A stretch of DNA of 64,000 nucleotides from Bursaphelenchus xylophilus. Its lineage: Eukaryota; Nematoda; Chromadorea; Rhabditida; Aphelenchoididae. The DNA is taken from positions 10,039,291-10,103,290 of the forward strand of contig CAJFCV020000001.1 in the NCBI GenBank assembly GCA_904066235.2, given 5' to 3'. The notes under the pieces are model-generated. The model was given only the letters and a program-made list of their open reading frames with translations, did no database searches and was not told where the DNA came from. The position numbers were made by a program, and so were the translations under genes. This document shows, piece by piece, positions 34,001 through 45,029 of this stretch; the stretch's first letter is position 1; each line of letters starts with the position of its first letter.

Positions 34001-35327
34001 CCCAGTTGGTCGATTAGCCTTCGGATCGACTGAACTTCGATCAGTCGTTGTTTGTATCGCTCCAGGGACTTGTTATTCAACTCTCCGCCCTTCCATTCGT
34101 TCGAAATATTGGGCCAATTTTGGCCTGTTAAAAGTTTTACTGATAGCTGCCATTGAGTGCAAATTGAAATTGAAGTCTCTAGAAGGTCCGTGGCTGAAGG
34201 ATCCGTCCAGAAGTTGGGAATGGCAAGGCGAGATGACAATGCCGAGCAGATTTCGTTGACTAAACAGAAAAAATTAGTAAAAACATCAAATTTTAAAAAA
34301 AATAAATCTTTTTTGTCTGTAAAATCATATAAAAATGATTAAAATACGTATTAACCGATTATATGTAGCTACTAGGTAGATAATTCAACTTTTCAGCAAC
34401 ACAAAAGACCAAAAAAGTTATTTGCCGCCAGCAGGGGTCGAACCTGCGACCTTGGGCTTATTAGACCCACGCTCTAACCGACTGAGCTATGGCGGCTCAC
34501 GTCCTTCCGTCTTCTAAACTGCAGCTCTCTCGATCGGAAAGAAGGAATAAAAAGGCCGGGCAAAAGGGAAATCAGTTCAAAATTCTTTCATATATAAATA
34601 TTCCTGTAACTCACCGATCATATCCAGCAGATTCGTCATCCTGGTTTGTGAGAATCCGCCCTCAGTCGTCGTCCAAAGCCCGTCCACCACATATTCGGCT
34701 GTTTCCACAAACTCGGCGACTTCGGGAAGAGTCATTTGGTTGATTTGATCGTATTTCTCGACCAAGGGCTCCACAATCTCTCCATAAGTTTGTTCCAACC
34801 TCTTCAGCTCTTGTTTGAAATCTGCATTGGACGCTGGAAATTGTTTTAAGACACTTGATTATATTAGACTTGAAACGTACTTCCATTTCTTGCATTTCCA
34901 TTCGTCACATTGGCTTCAATTTGCCCAATATCGCCGAAAACTTGTCTTACAGTGCCAAGAAGCGCATTAGAGTCATTGGAATTGTTAACGGTAAGGACTT
35001 CGATCTCTTTCTTGAAATTCTCGGCAGACAAAGGATTCGGCTGCGATTTGTAGAAGACGACACGGTATAAATGAGTGTCACTGGCGGTTTTTGGATCGTT
35101 TACCACTTCTACATGCCCTTTCTAAAAGATTTAGGGAAAATTTTTGATTTAAATCGGCATTTTTTATATTGTCTTACGTTATCTGTCCGGCTGATGACAA
35201 GATTTTGCTCGTTTGTATCACAAAACTTTTTCAAACACTCAACATTTGGCAATTTCTCTTCGTTCAGGTTCAAACTGACCAAATGCGAGGCAATCCGAAG
35301 GATGTAAGTCCTCCGGCTATCTGACAT
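10033..35327 (-). CDS. che-3: Cytoplasmic dynein-2 heavy chain (retrograde IFT motor)
   Basis: This AAA+ motor drives retrograde intraflagellar transport in cilia, here of sensory neurons. Forty-five exons encode about 4,176 residues, close to the usual length. One boundary is off by a base or two. Exons 5' to 3': 35178-35327, 34881-35121, 34615-34833, 33784-34259, 33649-33722, 33460-33610, 32701-33278, 31815-32090, 31241-31358, 30918-31162, 30311-30554, 28649-29157, 27703-28144, 26873-27346, 26459-26572, 25986-26314, 25815-25923, 24244-24833, 23532-24015, 22531-22823, 21874-22151, 21323-21654, 20475-20859, 19588-19753, 19281-19538, 18438-18893, 17946-18088, 17576-17905, 17164-17289, 16005-16153, 15643-15888, 15307-15550, 14298-14906, 13737-13856, 13541-13675, 13332-13478, 13011-13166, 12282-12884, 11889-12155, 11752-11846, 11513-11724, 11045-11338, 10642-10949, 10260-10455, 10033-10191. 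Walker A motifs are GPAGTGKT (AAA1, exon 18), GPPGSGKST (AAA2, exon 19) and GPDGSGKD (AAA3, exon 22). AAA4 lacks a P-loop. Stalk exons 27-31 and the C-terminus ([17 protein letters not shown], then [10 protein letters not shown]) match dynein-2, not dynein-1. Confidence 0.96.
14092..14165 (+). tRNA. tRNA-Ile (AAT), copy 1
   Basis: The 74-nt gene folds as a complete cloverleaf. The acceptor stem is GCCGCCA/TGGCGGC, the D arm GCTC...GAGC, the anticodon loop CTAATAA with anticodon AAT, the T arm GCAGG-TTCGACC-CCTGC, and the discriminator base is A. There is no intron and CCA is not encoded. A T-run follows for Pol III termination. It lies in dynein intron 13857-14297, antisense to the host gene. 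Confidence 0.97.
15101..15174 (+). tRNA. tRNA-Ile (AAT), copy 2
   Basis: Identical over all 74 bases to copy 1, in the next intron upstream of the dynein gene (14907-15306), antisense to it. A long T-run follows at about 15183-15198. Confidence 0.97.
16233..16610 (+). CDS. Nested small single-pass membrane protein, 87 residues
   Basis: Two exons, 16233-16251 and 16366-16610, lie inside a dynein intron on the opposite strand. The splice sites are canonical (G|GTGAGT and TTTTTCAG) and the phases sum to 88 codons. A polyadenylation signal AATAAA overlaps the stop (16610-16615). The product is MTWLSIEIPHDD, then one strongly hydrophobic helix at about residues 14-36 ([20 protein letters not shown]), then an acidic cytosolic-type tail ending CQHRYT. 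I do not recognise the family. The codon structure and clean splice junctions argue for a real gene, but 87 residues could still arise by chance. Confidence 0.55.
   Translation: MTWLSIGEFIVYSTLLCLLKPKKYGGDLAMFVFYPFFPIFPYFSEIPHDDVILALLAYVYTIFVCLIIVYMMYLILKADIYAPDHAAINLNDHNLDEEENAIKVLEYLLRKNRDISEILCQHRYT
16618..16975. repeat. Three tandem copies of a ~135-bp unit
   Basis: Each copy starts with AATGTAAAATACGGA(G/A)TA(C/T)TG at about 16620, 16753 and 16895. It continues through a shared (A/T)CTTGCT-like segment and, in copies 2 and 3, ACCTTATTTTAG. The array directly follows the nested small gene and sits in the same dynein intron. Confidence 0.6.
18178..18251 (+). tRNA. tRNA-Ile (AAT), copy 3
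   Basis: Identical to copies 1 and 2, antisense in dynein intron 18089-18437. Its 5' flank (CAAGAGGGCCTAGGATGTGT) is nearly the same as that of copy 4 on the opposite strand, so the duplication carried upstream DNA. Confidence 0.97.
19846..20325. repeat. Array of GCACAGTGC palindromes with a 144-bp tandem duplication
   Basis: About 13 copies of GCACAGTGC or the variants GCACGGTGC/GCACTGTGC lie in about 480 bases of dynein intron 19754-20474, spaced 20-50 bases apart by A/T-rich DNA. The segment 19957-20100 is repeated with few changes at 20101-20243. The pair is bounded by an 18-base inverted repeat, TCCGGAAAGTCGCTGGAC at 19948-19965 and its complement at 20256-20273. Long frames across it encode only repetitive CAKK peptides and are not genes. 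Confidence 0.85.
22897..23144. mobile_element. Tc1-type MITE, 248 bp, in dynein intron
   Basis: The ends CAGTGAGGGACC(G/T)GA(T/C)CC are inverted copies. The arms continue through CAATGGCAAAAA and CATCCCGGAAGGGACCAAAA to about 95 bases each, with a short loop. TA flanks both ends. CAGT ends plus a TA target fit a non-autonomous Tc1/mariner-superfamily foldback. Confidence 0.65.
24911..25338. repeat. Foldback with an internal 21-bp minisatellite
   Basis: The ends GGGGCT..GGTAGT..AGCCCCCC (24911-24935) recur inverted at 25315-25338. Inside, at about 25023-25215, are about nine copies of a 21-base unit GGGGGCTTGATCTAAAACGTA with variants (TTCATCT, TTGAACT, TTGACCT). It lies in the dynein intron between the exons at 25815 and 24833. 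Confidence 0.75.
29334..29682. mobile_element. Harbinger-like MITE A, 349 bp
   Basis: Perfect or near-perfect 36-base inverted ends begin CAAGGGATCGGCAAAACCGC. TAA lies immediately outside both ends (29331-29333 and 29683-29685), a 3-base TNA target duplication typical of PIF/Harbinger elements. No coding potential. It is in the dynein intron 29158-30310. Confidence 0.65.
29751..30147. mobile_element. Harbinger-like MITE B, 397 bp
   Basis: The inverted ends begin CA(G/A)GGGAAGTACCCCAAG and continue TGCGACGCTCAGATTTT. A second paired block, TAGCTCGCGCTTTGCAG, lies further in. TGA flanks both ends. The shared CARGGGA start and TNA target relate it to the neighbouring element. It lies in the same dynein intron. 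Confidence 0.65.
32313..32386 (-). tRNA. tRNA-Ile (AAT), copy 4
   Basis: The reverse-strand copy, identical to the others, in dynein intron 32091-32700 and in the same orientation as the dynein gene. On its sense strand the upstream flank reads CAAGAGGGCCTCGGATGTGT, matching copy 3. A T-rich tract follows. Confidence 0.97.
34423..34496 (-). tRNA. tRNA-Ile (AAT), copy 5
   Basis: Identical 74-base gene in dynein intron 34260-34614, sense to the dynein gene. The upstream flank differs from copies 3 and 4. Confidence 0.97.
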
Positions 35328-35969
35328 CTGAAAATTTATATTATTTTAGGTATCAAAAAGAAAATCTCGGTGAAAAAACTGTGTAATCAGCATTACAAAA
35401 TTTTTAAAAGACTTTGTCAGTCTTTGCAGGACATTACTAAGCGTATTTTAAAAAATTTGGAAGAATTTTAGCATTCTTTTCAGTATTGCTTCACCTAGGC
35501 AACCGTGAGAATTGACCACCTGGGAGAGGTGTATAGTTTATATTCTGCGCTGTGCTTTTTGTACAAAATTCTGAAGATTTTTACCTTTTTACATCATTCC
35601 GTACTGCCGACATCATTTTTGATAACAAAATTTTATCAAAATCACAAAATAAAAAATTTATTTGGCGTCCCACCACGAAAACCCTGCGAAATCAGGAAGA
35701 GAATAAAACTATGGAATTTTTTGGTCGGGAAATTATTCTTGATACTTTTACAAGTTTTTTACTATGTTTTAGCCATGAACCGTGGAAAAAGTTGGTATAT
35801 AGAGTTGTTAAAAATTATGTAACCCATTTCTGCACCTTATTTTAACCTGAAACTTTGTCATTTTGTCCCTTAAATGCGGTTTTTAGAGGCGGTTTGTTTT
35901 CCATCTTCCGTTGTGTCTAAGTACATTCTGTTAACTGCATTCTTGGGTTACTGTTAGCTTATTTTAGCC
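35328..35969. promoter_or_regulatory. Shared divergent promoter region, dynein-2 / ATP synthase OSCP
   Basis: The 642 bases separate two divergently transcribed genes and contain no coding frame I can support. They include the candidate X-box (35491-35504), a dispersed GTCCCACCACGAAAAC word near 35670, and the TTATTTTAG acceptor just before the OSCP start codon, which could receive a spliced leader. Confidence 0.5.
35491..35504 (-). promoter_or_regulatory. Candidate X-box (RFX/DAF-19 site) for the dynein-2 gene
   Basis: On the dynein strand the site reads GTTGCCTAGGTGAA, against the X-box consensus RYYNYY-AT-RRNRAC. The left half-site GTTGCC is perfect, and the right half misses only the final C. 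It lies 164 bases upstream of the start codon, in the 60-250 range where nematode ciliary X-boxes usually lie. DAF-19 control of che-3-type genes is established in C. elegans. The site itself is inferred. Confidence 0.5.
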
Positions 35970-36901
35970 ATGATCAAGCGCGCCTTTGCCACATCGGCCT
36001 CAGTCGCTGCTCAGGCCGTCCGCGTGCCCATCCAAACTTATGGTATCGAGGGTAAATATGCCTCCTCCTTGTACACTGCTGCCCATAAGAAGAACGTCTT
36101 GGACGCCGTAGACAAGGACCTGCAGAAGGTGAAGGACTTGTACGCCACCAGCAAGGACTTCAAGGTGTGTTTTTTATTTATTTTTTCTTGATTTTAGATT
36201 AAATGGAAGTTATCCGAAGCAAGAAGGAGCTTGTCTTCTTTAGCGCTCAAGAATATGAGGTTGGGAGTGGTTTTCACTTCTCGTTAGCCATGTTTTTGGG
36301 ATATTTTTGCTCTTTATCAAGTGTAATACCAATTTCTTTAGACTTTCGTCCAAAACCCAACCTTAAAGAGAAACCAGAAGAAGGCTGCCGTCGAGGCTGT
36401 CTTGAAGAAGGTTGGTGTTTCCTCTGAGGTCCAAAACTTCTGCGGTATGTCTTATTATCGAAAATTTTCTTCGATTTTTCTGCCTGAACTAACGTTTTTT
36501 ATTTTCAGGTGTCTTGGCCGAGAACGGACGTCTGGCCAACCTTCAGGCTGTTATCAACTCCTTCGAAACGATCATGCGCGCTTATCGCGGAGAATTGGCT
36601 GTTGATGTTGTTTCTGCCGAAGTAAGTCTTTTGTTTTTTGTTTATATTTTAGGTAGTATCTGCAATACGGATCCACAATCCTCATTAATTCTCGTTTCAG
36701 AAGCTGAACTCTTCTCAAGAGGCCGCTTTGAAAGACGCTCTCTCCAAGCACGTCAAGGCCGGCCAAAAGTTGACCATCAACTTCCAAGTGAAGCCCTCAA
36801 TCATTGGAGGTCTTGTGGTGACGATTGGTGACAGATACGTCGACCTGTCGGTTGCCTCCAAGATCAAGAAGCTCTCCGATGTCGTCAAAACCACTCTCTA
36901 A
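35970..36901 (+). CDS. atp-3: Mitochondrial ATP synthase OSCP subunit
   Basis: OSCP links the F1 head to the peripheral stalk of ATP synthase on the matrix side of the inner membrane. Four exons, 35970-36164, 36342-36444, 36509-36621 and 36701-36901, join in phase to give 203 residues, the usual length. Residues 1-16 (MIKRAFATSASVAAQA) form a basic, Ser/Ala-rich mitochondrial presequence. The conserved family core follows, including YGIEGKYASSLY, TLKRNQKKAAVEAVL, VLAENGRL and the C-terminal GLVVTIGDRYVDLSVASKIK. An acceptor-like TTATTTTAG lies two bases before the ATG, so the mRNA may be trans-spliced. AATAAA at 36941-36946 is the likely polyadenylation signal. Confidence 0.95.
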
Positions 36902-37347
36902 GCCTTAGGAGTAATATAGAGTTGATATTGGTGATTCGAAAATAAATTCATTAGATTGATACTGGAAATGGAAAATTTTTATTCGGAATTGTGGCAATGG
37001 GTTCTGGTTTGTGCGGAAATTAGAAATTTTGTGCCCTTTTCAGTTAGTTGAAATCAAAAATATTTGTCTAGTTCAGAAAATTTCAGAAAAAATATTGTTT
37101 TAAACTTTTGATAACCTTCCTCAAGGCGAAGTTTTTATGGTATAAAACAACAATTGTACTCGAAGTCTGTAATTTATGACTTCAAATTTAGTATTTTCCT
37201 TTCTCATCACTTCCACTCCCAGTTTTCCATGATAAAACTTCAAGTTTTGCTCTAATTACTCTATTATCTGCTTTTTGAAAGCGATCTTTGTTTGTTTTTC
37301 CCCTCTCCCATTAACACCTTTCTCCCGTAAGTGTTCGCTCAGTTGTG

Positions 37348-37355
37348 TATATAAG
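37348..37355 (+). promoter_or_regulatory. TATA box for the lipase gene
   Basis: TATATAAG lies 37 bases before the lipase ATG and would place the transcription start a few bases upstream of the start codon, giving a very short leader. Such TATA boxes are common before tissue-specific secreted-protein genes. Confidence 0.4.
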
Positions 37356-37391
37356 TCATGGTGCATCATATAAACAGCTATTTGCCTCAAA

Positions 37392-39160
37392 ATGAACCGA
37401 CTTTCATTGCTAGTTGTCTTCGCTTTCGCTTGTTTTGCGAATATCGAGGCGTTTGGAGGGTTCAGCAGTAACTTTTACAACTTTTTGGTGCAGAAATATG
37501 GGAAAGAATATGCGGATAAATTGAATCGAAGGGATATCCAGAAATACCCGGGCTCATTTGGAGGGGGACCTCATGTGGCTGGAGAAAAAATGAAGCAAGT
37601 GATCAGATAAAAAGGCTCAAAACACGATATTTTTAGAAAAATTCCGACTGTTTTTGTGCACGGTTACAGTAATGGCGCTTACATTTTCTTCTTCACAATC
37701 CTCCCGTATCTCGGATTACGAGGATATTCGTTCCAAGAAATGTATGGTACTTCTTATGGGACTTATGATCCAAATAAAGGAATGGATCAGACCGGAGTAA
37801 ACTGCGAATACATCTTGATGGTAGGTCATGTAATGCTTATGTTGTAATCAAATTTTTATTATGTGAATTGTGGCATAATGTTTTCAGAATCGTCGACTAA
37901 TCCAGGCTGTCAGCGAATTCACCAATTCAACGGTGAATGTGGTCTCGGTGTCGACTGGAGGGCCAGTTGTGAGAAAGGTAAGTACCGTAGTTCAAGTACA
38001 GAGATGGCACCGGCCCAAATTTCGGCTCCGGCTCTTGGCTCCCAGAGCCGGAGCTAATTCCAACCTTACGGATCCGACTCCCATGCAAATTTTAAAAGGC
38101 CTCCAGCTCCGGCTTTCGGCTACCGTGCAATTTTTAAAAAAAATATTTTTCCAAAAATAAAAGTTATCGTAAGTCGTACGCAACACATCCTTCCAAGCAT
38201 TTTTCAAATTTCTATCGGAATTTTTACTTTTCTGGATGAAGCCCGGCCCGACTTTGGGCTCGGGAGCCGGAGCCAGAAATTTTAGGGGTGGCACGGAGCC
38301 AAGAGCCGGCTCCGGAGCCGTGGCAATCTCTGGTTAAGGGTAATACAATTTGGTCACGTTAGGGCGAAAATATCTCGTTTTCGACTTGATTTTGCATCTT
38401 CAAACGAATTTGATAAATTTTTTTGATTGAATTTGCAGTGTGCACAAAAAAAATTTTTTGGACCGAGCGAAGAAATTTTCAGTTTTGCACTGTGCGGCAG
38501 ATAAACAAAAGTTCTGTTTTTTTGCAAGGCGCCCGCACTGTGCAGTACATTCAAAAAAATGACATTCCTTTGATTGCACGGTACAAAATGGTATAAATCA
38601 CTGCACTGTGCACAGTGCAGTGATTTCAAAGATATTCTTGTTAATTTTTATGTCTGGAGACCTGAAACAGAGACATTTGTCTAATCATAAATTATGTTGA
38701 CACCAACAACATAGTTAGTTTTATATTACTCTAGGCAATCCTCGGAGGGAAATGTGTTGAGACCGGAGAAGATCTGGGCGCACCGATAAGCCATCTGGTA
38801 AATGTTTACATCTCCGTTTGTGGAGCCAATCATGGAGCTGGCAGTTGCCAACAGGTCGGAGCCGCCCCGATATGCAACAAAATCAATGGATTGGCGTGTG
38901 AGAGCAAGATTTTCCCTGATATTAATGCAGTGTAAGTTAATACTTTTTATGTCTAAACATCTTCTAGTGGTGGTTACGAAGGGAAGAAGCGATATGTAAT
39001 CGAGTCCATGGCGGATGACGTCGTTTTCTTCAAGGCCTGCGGCACAAAAACCATGGAATTCAAAAATATGACGGGAAAATACGTATTGAGAAAGCTGACT
39101 CATGCTCAGACCTTCACCCAGACCTTTGCTCTGCAATACCGGCTATTGTCGGAGCAGTAA
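37392..39160 (+). CDS. Secreted lipase, nematode lips type
   Basis: A predicted extracellular triacylglycerol-lipase-like alpha/beta hydrolase of the nematode 'lips' family. Five exons, 37392-37594, 37637-37820, 37888-37977, 38735-38931 and 38968-39160, sum to 289 codons. Intron 1 must be GC-AG (AA|GCAAGT), since only that donor keeps the frame. Residues 1-20 form a signal peptide, and the oxyanion segment FVHGYSN is near residue 72. The nucleophile elbow, GFSLG in relatives as I recall, here reads S-V-S-T-G with Ser151. The segment after it (GGPVVRKAILGGKCVETGEDLGAP) and the C-terminal His (KLTHAQTFTQTFALQ) match the family. Intron 3 carries a GC-rich foldback and a GCACAGTGC array. There is a TATA box just upstream. 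Confidence 0.88.
37999..38333. repeat. GC-rich foldback in lipase intron 3
   Basis: The left end CAGAGATGGCACCGG and the right end CCGTGGCAATCTCTG are inverted copies with one or two differences. Inside are runs of GGCTCCGGCTCTTGGCTC and their complements (AGAGCCGGAGC). It contrasts sharply with the AT-rich intron around it. Confidence 0.55.
38430..38625. repeat. GCACAGTGC array, lipase intron 3
   Basis: Five to six GCAC(A/T)GTGC-type palindromes occur, including the overlapping pair CACTGTGCACAGTGCAGTG near 38605, with AT-rich spacers of about 30-50 bases. Confidence 0.75.
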
Positions 39161-39307
39161 AAGGTAATAACAATTAATATAATCGTAAAGATTAATAAAT
39201 TTTTATATTATTCTAGGATATTTGACATTTTGATCGATTATTCCAACCTAAAATACTCTATTTTACATTCAAAGTCTCCCAAGGTCAGTCCGATATCAGT
39301 AACTTTA

Positions 39308-41793
<2,486 letters not shown>

Positions 41794-42230
41794 TTGATCT
41801 GAAATCAAGGGGGATGGTAATCATGACATTGAAAAAATCGAAAAATTTCAAAAATCAAAAAAATTTTCTTAAAAAATCCTGAAAATACGTCATCAAGATG
41901 GTCATAAATTTTAATAAACTGCATAAAATGGCGCTTCCGATTTTTCCAGAACGGAAAATATTTTTTTAATCTAGAAATTTGTCATCCAGAACTTCAAAAC
42001 AGCCTAGAAATGTCATCCTAGGCTTTGAACTTGGCCACAAGGCTCTAAATTGGTCCAAATCACTTTACCTTGCACTAGAGATCCCACACAACCAATGAAA
42101 TTTCAGAAATTAAAATAAAATTTCCAAAAATTGCAAAAATTGGGTTCTTCCCCAAACTTCATTCCTCTCTCCAATCCCACTTTCTGGTCGGCCAATTTCC
42201 CTCTCTGCCCAAGATCCTAACTTCTCCACT

Positions 42231-42928
42231 ATGCCCAGTTGCCCCGGATGCGAGAAGCCCGTTTATTGGGGTGAGAATTATTTTTATTAATAATACTTGG
42301 AGTACTGTAGTTTTTACAATATAAAATTTGCGAATTCAGCTGAACGGGTCTTCTCTCTGGGCAAGGATTGGCATCGGCCCTGTTTCAAATGTCAGAATCC
42401 ACCGTGCCAGAAGACGTTGACGGCGGGCGGACATTCAGAGGCAAGTGTAATATAAAGTATTTGGCTACCCCAAAGTTTTACGAAGGTTGAGACTTATGGA
42501 TTTTTTTAGGAATCAGATTTTTCGAGGGTTCTGCAAAAATTTTGGATCGCGTTATGCAGAATTAGAAAGATTACGAGCTTTTTACTTTCAAAAAATTTAA
42601 TCTAAAATTACGGTCTGGAAACCTCAGAACTGAATTTCTTACCAATTCAGACTATTTTTAGCGAATTTTAAGTCAATCCAGCCATATATTTCAATATTAT
42701 ACTAGACATCAGCTACTCAGGTAAATACCTCGTGAGACTTATCCAATTTTTGTTAAAAATCATCCATATTCCTACCAAAATAAACCAAAACTATTCTATT
42801 TCCAGCACGACAACAAACCCTACTGCAATCGCTGCTACGGCGCGCTCTACGGACCTCGAGGCTATGGCCATGGAGGTGTCGAATCGCATGTTTTCTTGGA
42901 TGGAACCACCGGAAAGGTCGAGGACTGA
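42231..42928 (+). CDS. CRIP1: CRIP-type single LIM-domain protein
   Basis: A small zinc-binding adaptor of the cysteine-rich (intestinal) protein family. Exons 42231-42270, 42340-42440 and 42806-42928 give 87 residues, typical for CRIP. One LIM domain contains all zinc ligands: CPGC near residue 4, HRPCFKC, CQK, and [21 protein letters not shown], followed by the short Gly-rich tail ([10 protein letters not shown]). Intron 2 uses a GC donor (TCAGAG|GCAAGT), since no GT nearby would keep the frame. AATAAA lies at 42957-42962. Confidence 0.95.
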
Positions 42929-43052
42929 AATGCCAAATGCAATCCTGTTTTTGGAGAATAAACTAATTATACTGACAGATCTCGATTTATTTCATAACTT
43001 GTTTTTAATCAAAATAATTTCTGAGTCAAGTGTTTCTCTCGGATAATTTTCT

Positions 43053-44934
43053 CTACTTTTTATGACGCGGATCCGGTTCAGTGTATTCCTTGGAAGGATC
43101 TTCGTCCTCCTTTTTATGCGACGGGATCAGATCTCCCTCGATTTCTTCGTCTTTGGTCTCCGCCAGGCTGGCTTCACTACTGCTTTCGGAGCCGATCGAC
43201 ATTTTGGTAGCGTTCGTTGTCGTGTAAGCTCCATCAAATACTGCCTTCAAGGAGACACGGTGCTTATCGCGGCGAGGCTGAAATTTAAATTACATTCGCG
43301 GAATCCGAGAGCAACACTTGACTCAAATTTTTAAGAGCGAAAGTTGACTCAAAAGACAAATCGAAAATGGCGCCAAGATAATCAGATAGACTTGCTTTTG
43401 GTTTCTGATTAATTTCCCAGTCATACGGGTCATGTGGATCCATGCGTCGAACGGTTAAGATCTTTTTGAAGGCCTTCCGAATAAAGTCGTAACATGGTCG
43501 ATGATGGTATTTCAGGCGGTCAAGATAGCGTAAGATGTGCTCAAATAACACGGGGCAGCCCTGGAATGCATTTCTATGTCATGAGAAGAAAATTAGTTCG
43601 AGAGAAAAACTTGGCTCAAACATGGGTCAAGTGTTTCCCTCATACGTAAACTCTAAATAATGGCAAGACAAAGAATTTGGGACGGTGAAATACCAATTTT
43701 TACCTGTAAGAGAACTGGAAACGGAGTTTTTCTCTTGCATTCCGCGATACTTTTCTTCTCTTTTTCATGTTCCCAGGGCAAAATTCGGGTCCGAAATTCG
43801 ATCAGAGTGTACATCATTGCCCTGAAACCACAGCACAAAACTTTCTTTAAAAAAAACTAAAATTTAGCAGAAAAGCATCCAAAATTTTATGCGAACCCAC
43901 CAGAGATCATCTCTCCGACACGAATCTTGGTAGTCGTGTTGTTGCACGCTGCAGTAATGATAGGTTCCACGGAACGGAGCATTCGTTCTGGGCGGTCGAA
44001 CTCTAATTTTCCCGGCTTTCTCATCCAGCTCCACAAAGCGACGAGCCAGGCCAAAGTCGAAAAGGTAAACTTGGGTTTTGTTTTTGACGCCAATTGCAAC
44101 ATTCCCAGGCTTGATATCTCGATGGATGAAGTACATGCCATGCATGGCTTCGATTGCCTATAATCAGGCAATTTCAGATACAGAAATCCGGGACATTTGA
44201 GCAAGAGGAAGACTTGACCCGGGCGAGTCAAGTTTTCCCCTCAGACGAAAATAAAGATTCTTATAGTTTCGTGGCATTCAGAGCGAAGAAAGTGTAAGAA
44301 AAAACTTACATTCAACATCTGAATTCCAACTCTGACGATTGTACTCAAAGAAAACTTTTCGCCGGGCATCGAATCTTGGAGGTCGGATAAGGACGGGCCC
44401 AGCAGTTCCATGACCACAAATCGGTATCCTTTGACGTGCCCGGTGTCCTCGTATTTTGGGAAATAAATGGATTGACCAGACAACTTTCGCAACACACTAA
44501 CCTCTATGATCATCAACTTATCCATGTCCTTCTTGGCCGTCAAGCTCAATTTCATTGCAAATCGACCGGATTTCTGGGGTTAAAGAGTCATTACCTGACT
44601 TTATATGTCATAAATAGTGTCACCATTTCATATTTAGCTATTGTGGACCCCAGAAATAATGAGAGAAACACTTGTCTCAGTTTTGAGTCAACTCTTTCCC
44701 TCGTCAAAATTGAGCACGAATACTCGAAAATTGGCTTACTTTGACGTGCTTGACCTCATAGATAGCTCCGAATCCGCCTTCGTTGACCTTGCTCTCAAAC
44801 GTCCAATGCTTCCCGATTATTTGGCCTTTTTCAAACTTTAAGGGACCCTCATCTCCCTCTCGACTGCGCTTTCCCGACCCAGAGTCTTGAGTCTTTGCAC
44901 TGTGCGATACATTTTGTGAGACCTTGGTTGACAT
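43053..44934 (-). CDS. Casein kinase 1 / TTBK-like Ser/Thr kinase
   Basis: A member of the CK1 superfamily, greatly expanded in nematodes. Its substrates are unknown. Six exons, 44740-44934, 44310-44573, 43901-44157, 43704-43821, 43318-43560 and 43053-43277, sum to 434 codons. The N-terminus is Ser/charge-rich. The glycine loop is NEGGFGAIYEV, the lysine FAMKL (about K73), the catalytic loop HRDIKPGN (about 165-172) and DFGLAR follows. FRGTYHYCSVQQH then RRDDLW replaces the P+1 region in CK1/TTBK style. A Ser/Glu-rich tail ends PDPRHKK. The exon 5 donor (CAA|GTGTTG) lies inside a dispersed hairpin element whose arm also codes the exon's last residues. An alternative donor, GA|GTCAAC, would give a shorter, different C-terminus. 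A GCACAGTGC word lies in the coding sequence near the start. Confidence 0.88.
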
Positions 44935-45029
44935 TCGACCAGTCGATGCGAGTGAAAACAAGAGAATAACGCAATTTCTTGATTGAAAAAAAATTAAAAT
45001 AGTTTTTATTAAAACTTTCAAAAAAATGA

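Noticed and set aside
10033..35327. Cytoplasmic dynein-1 heavy chain as identity
   Set aside because: The length, the C-terminal block ending [10 protein letters not shown] and the N-terminal region match dynein-2 better than dynein-1, and axonemal motors are absent from nematodes of this type.
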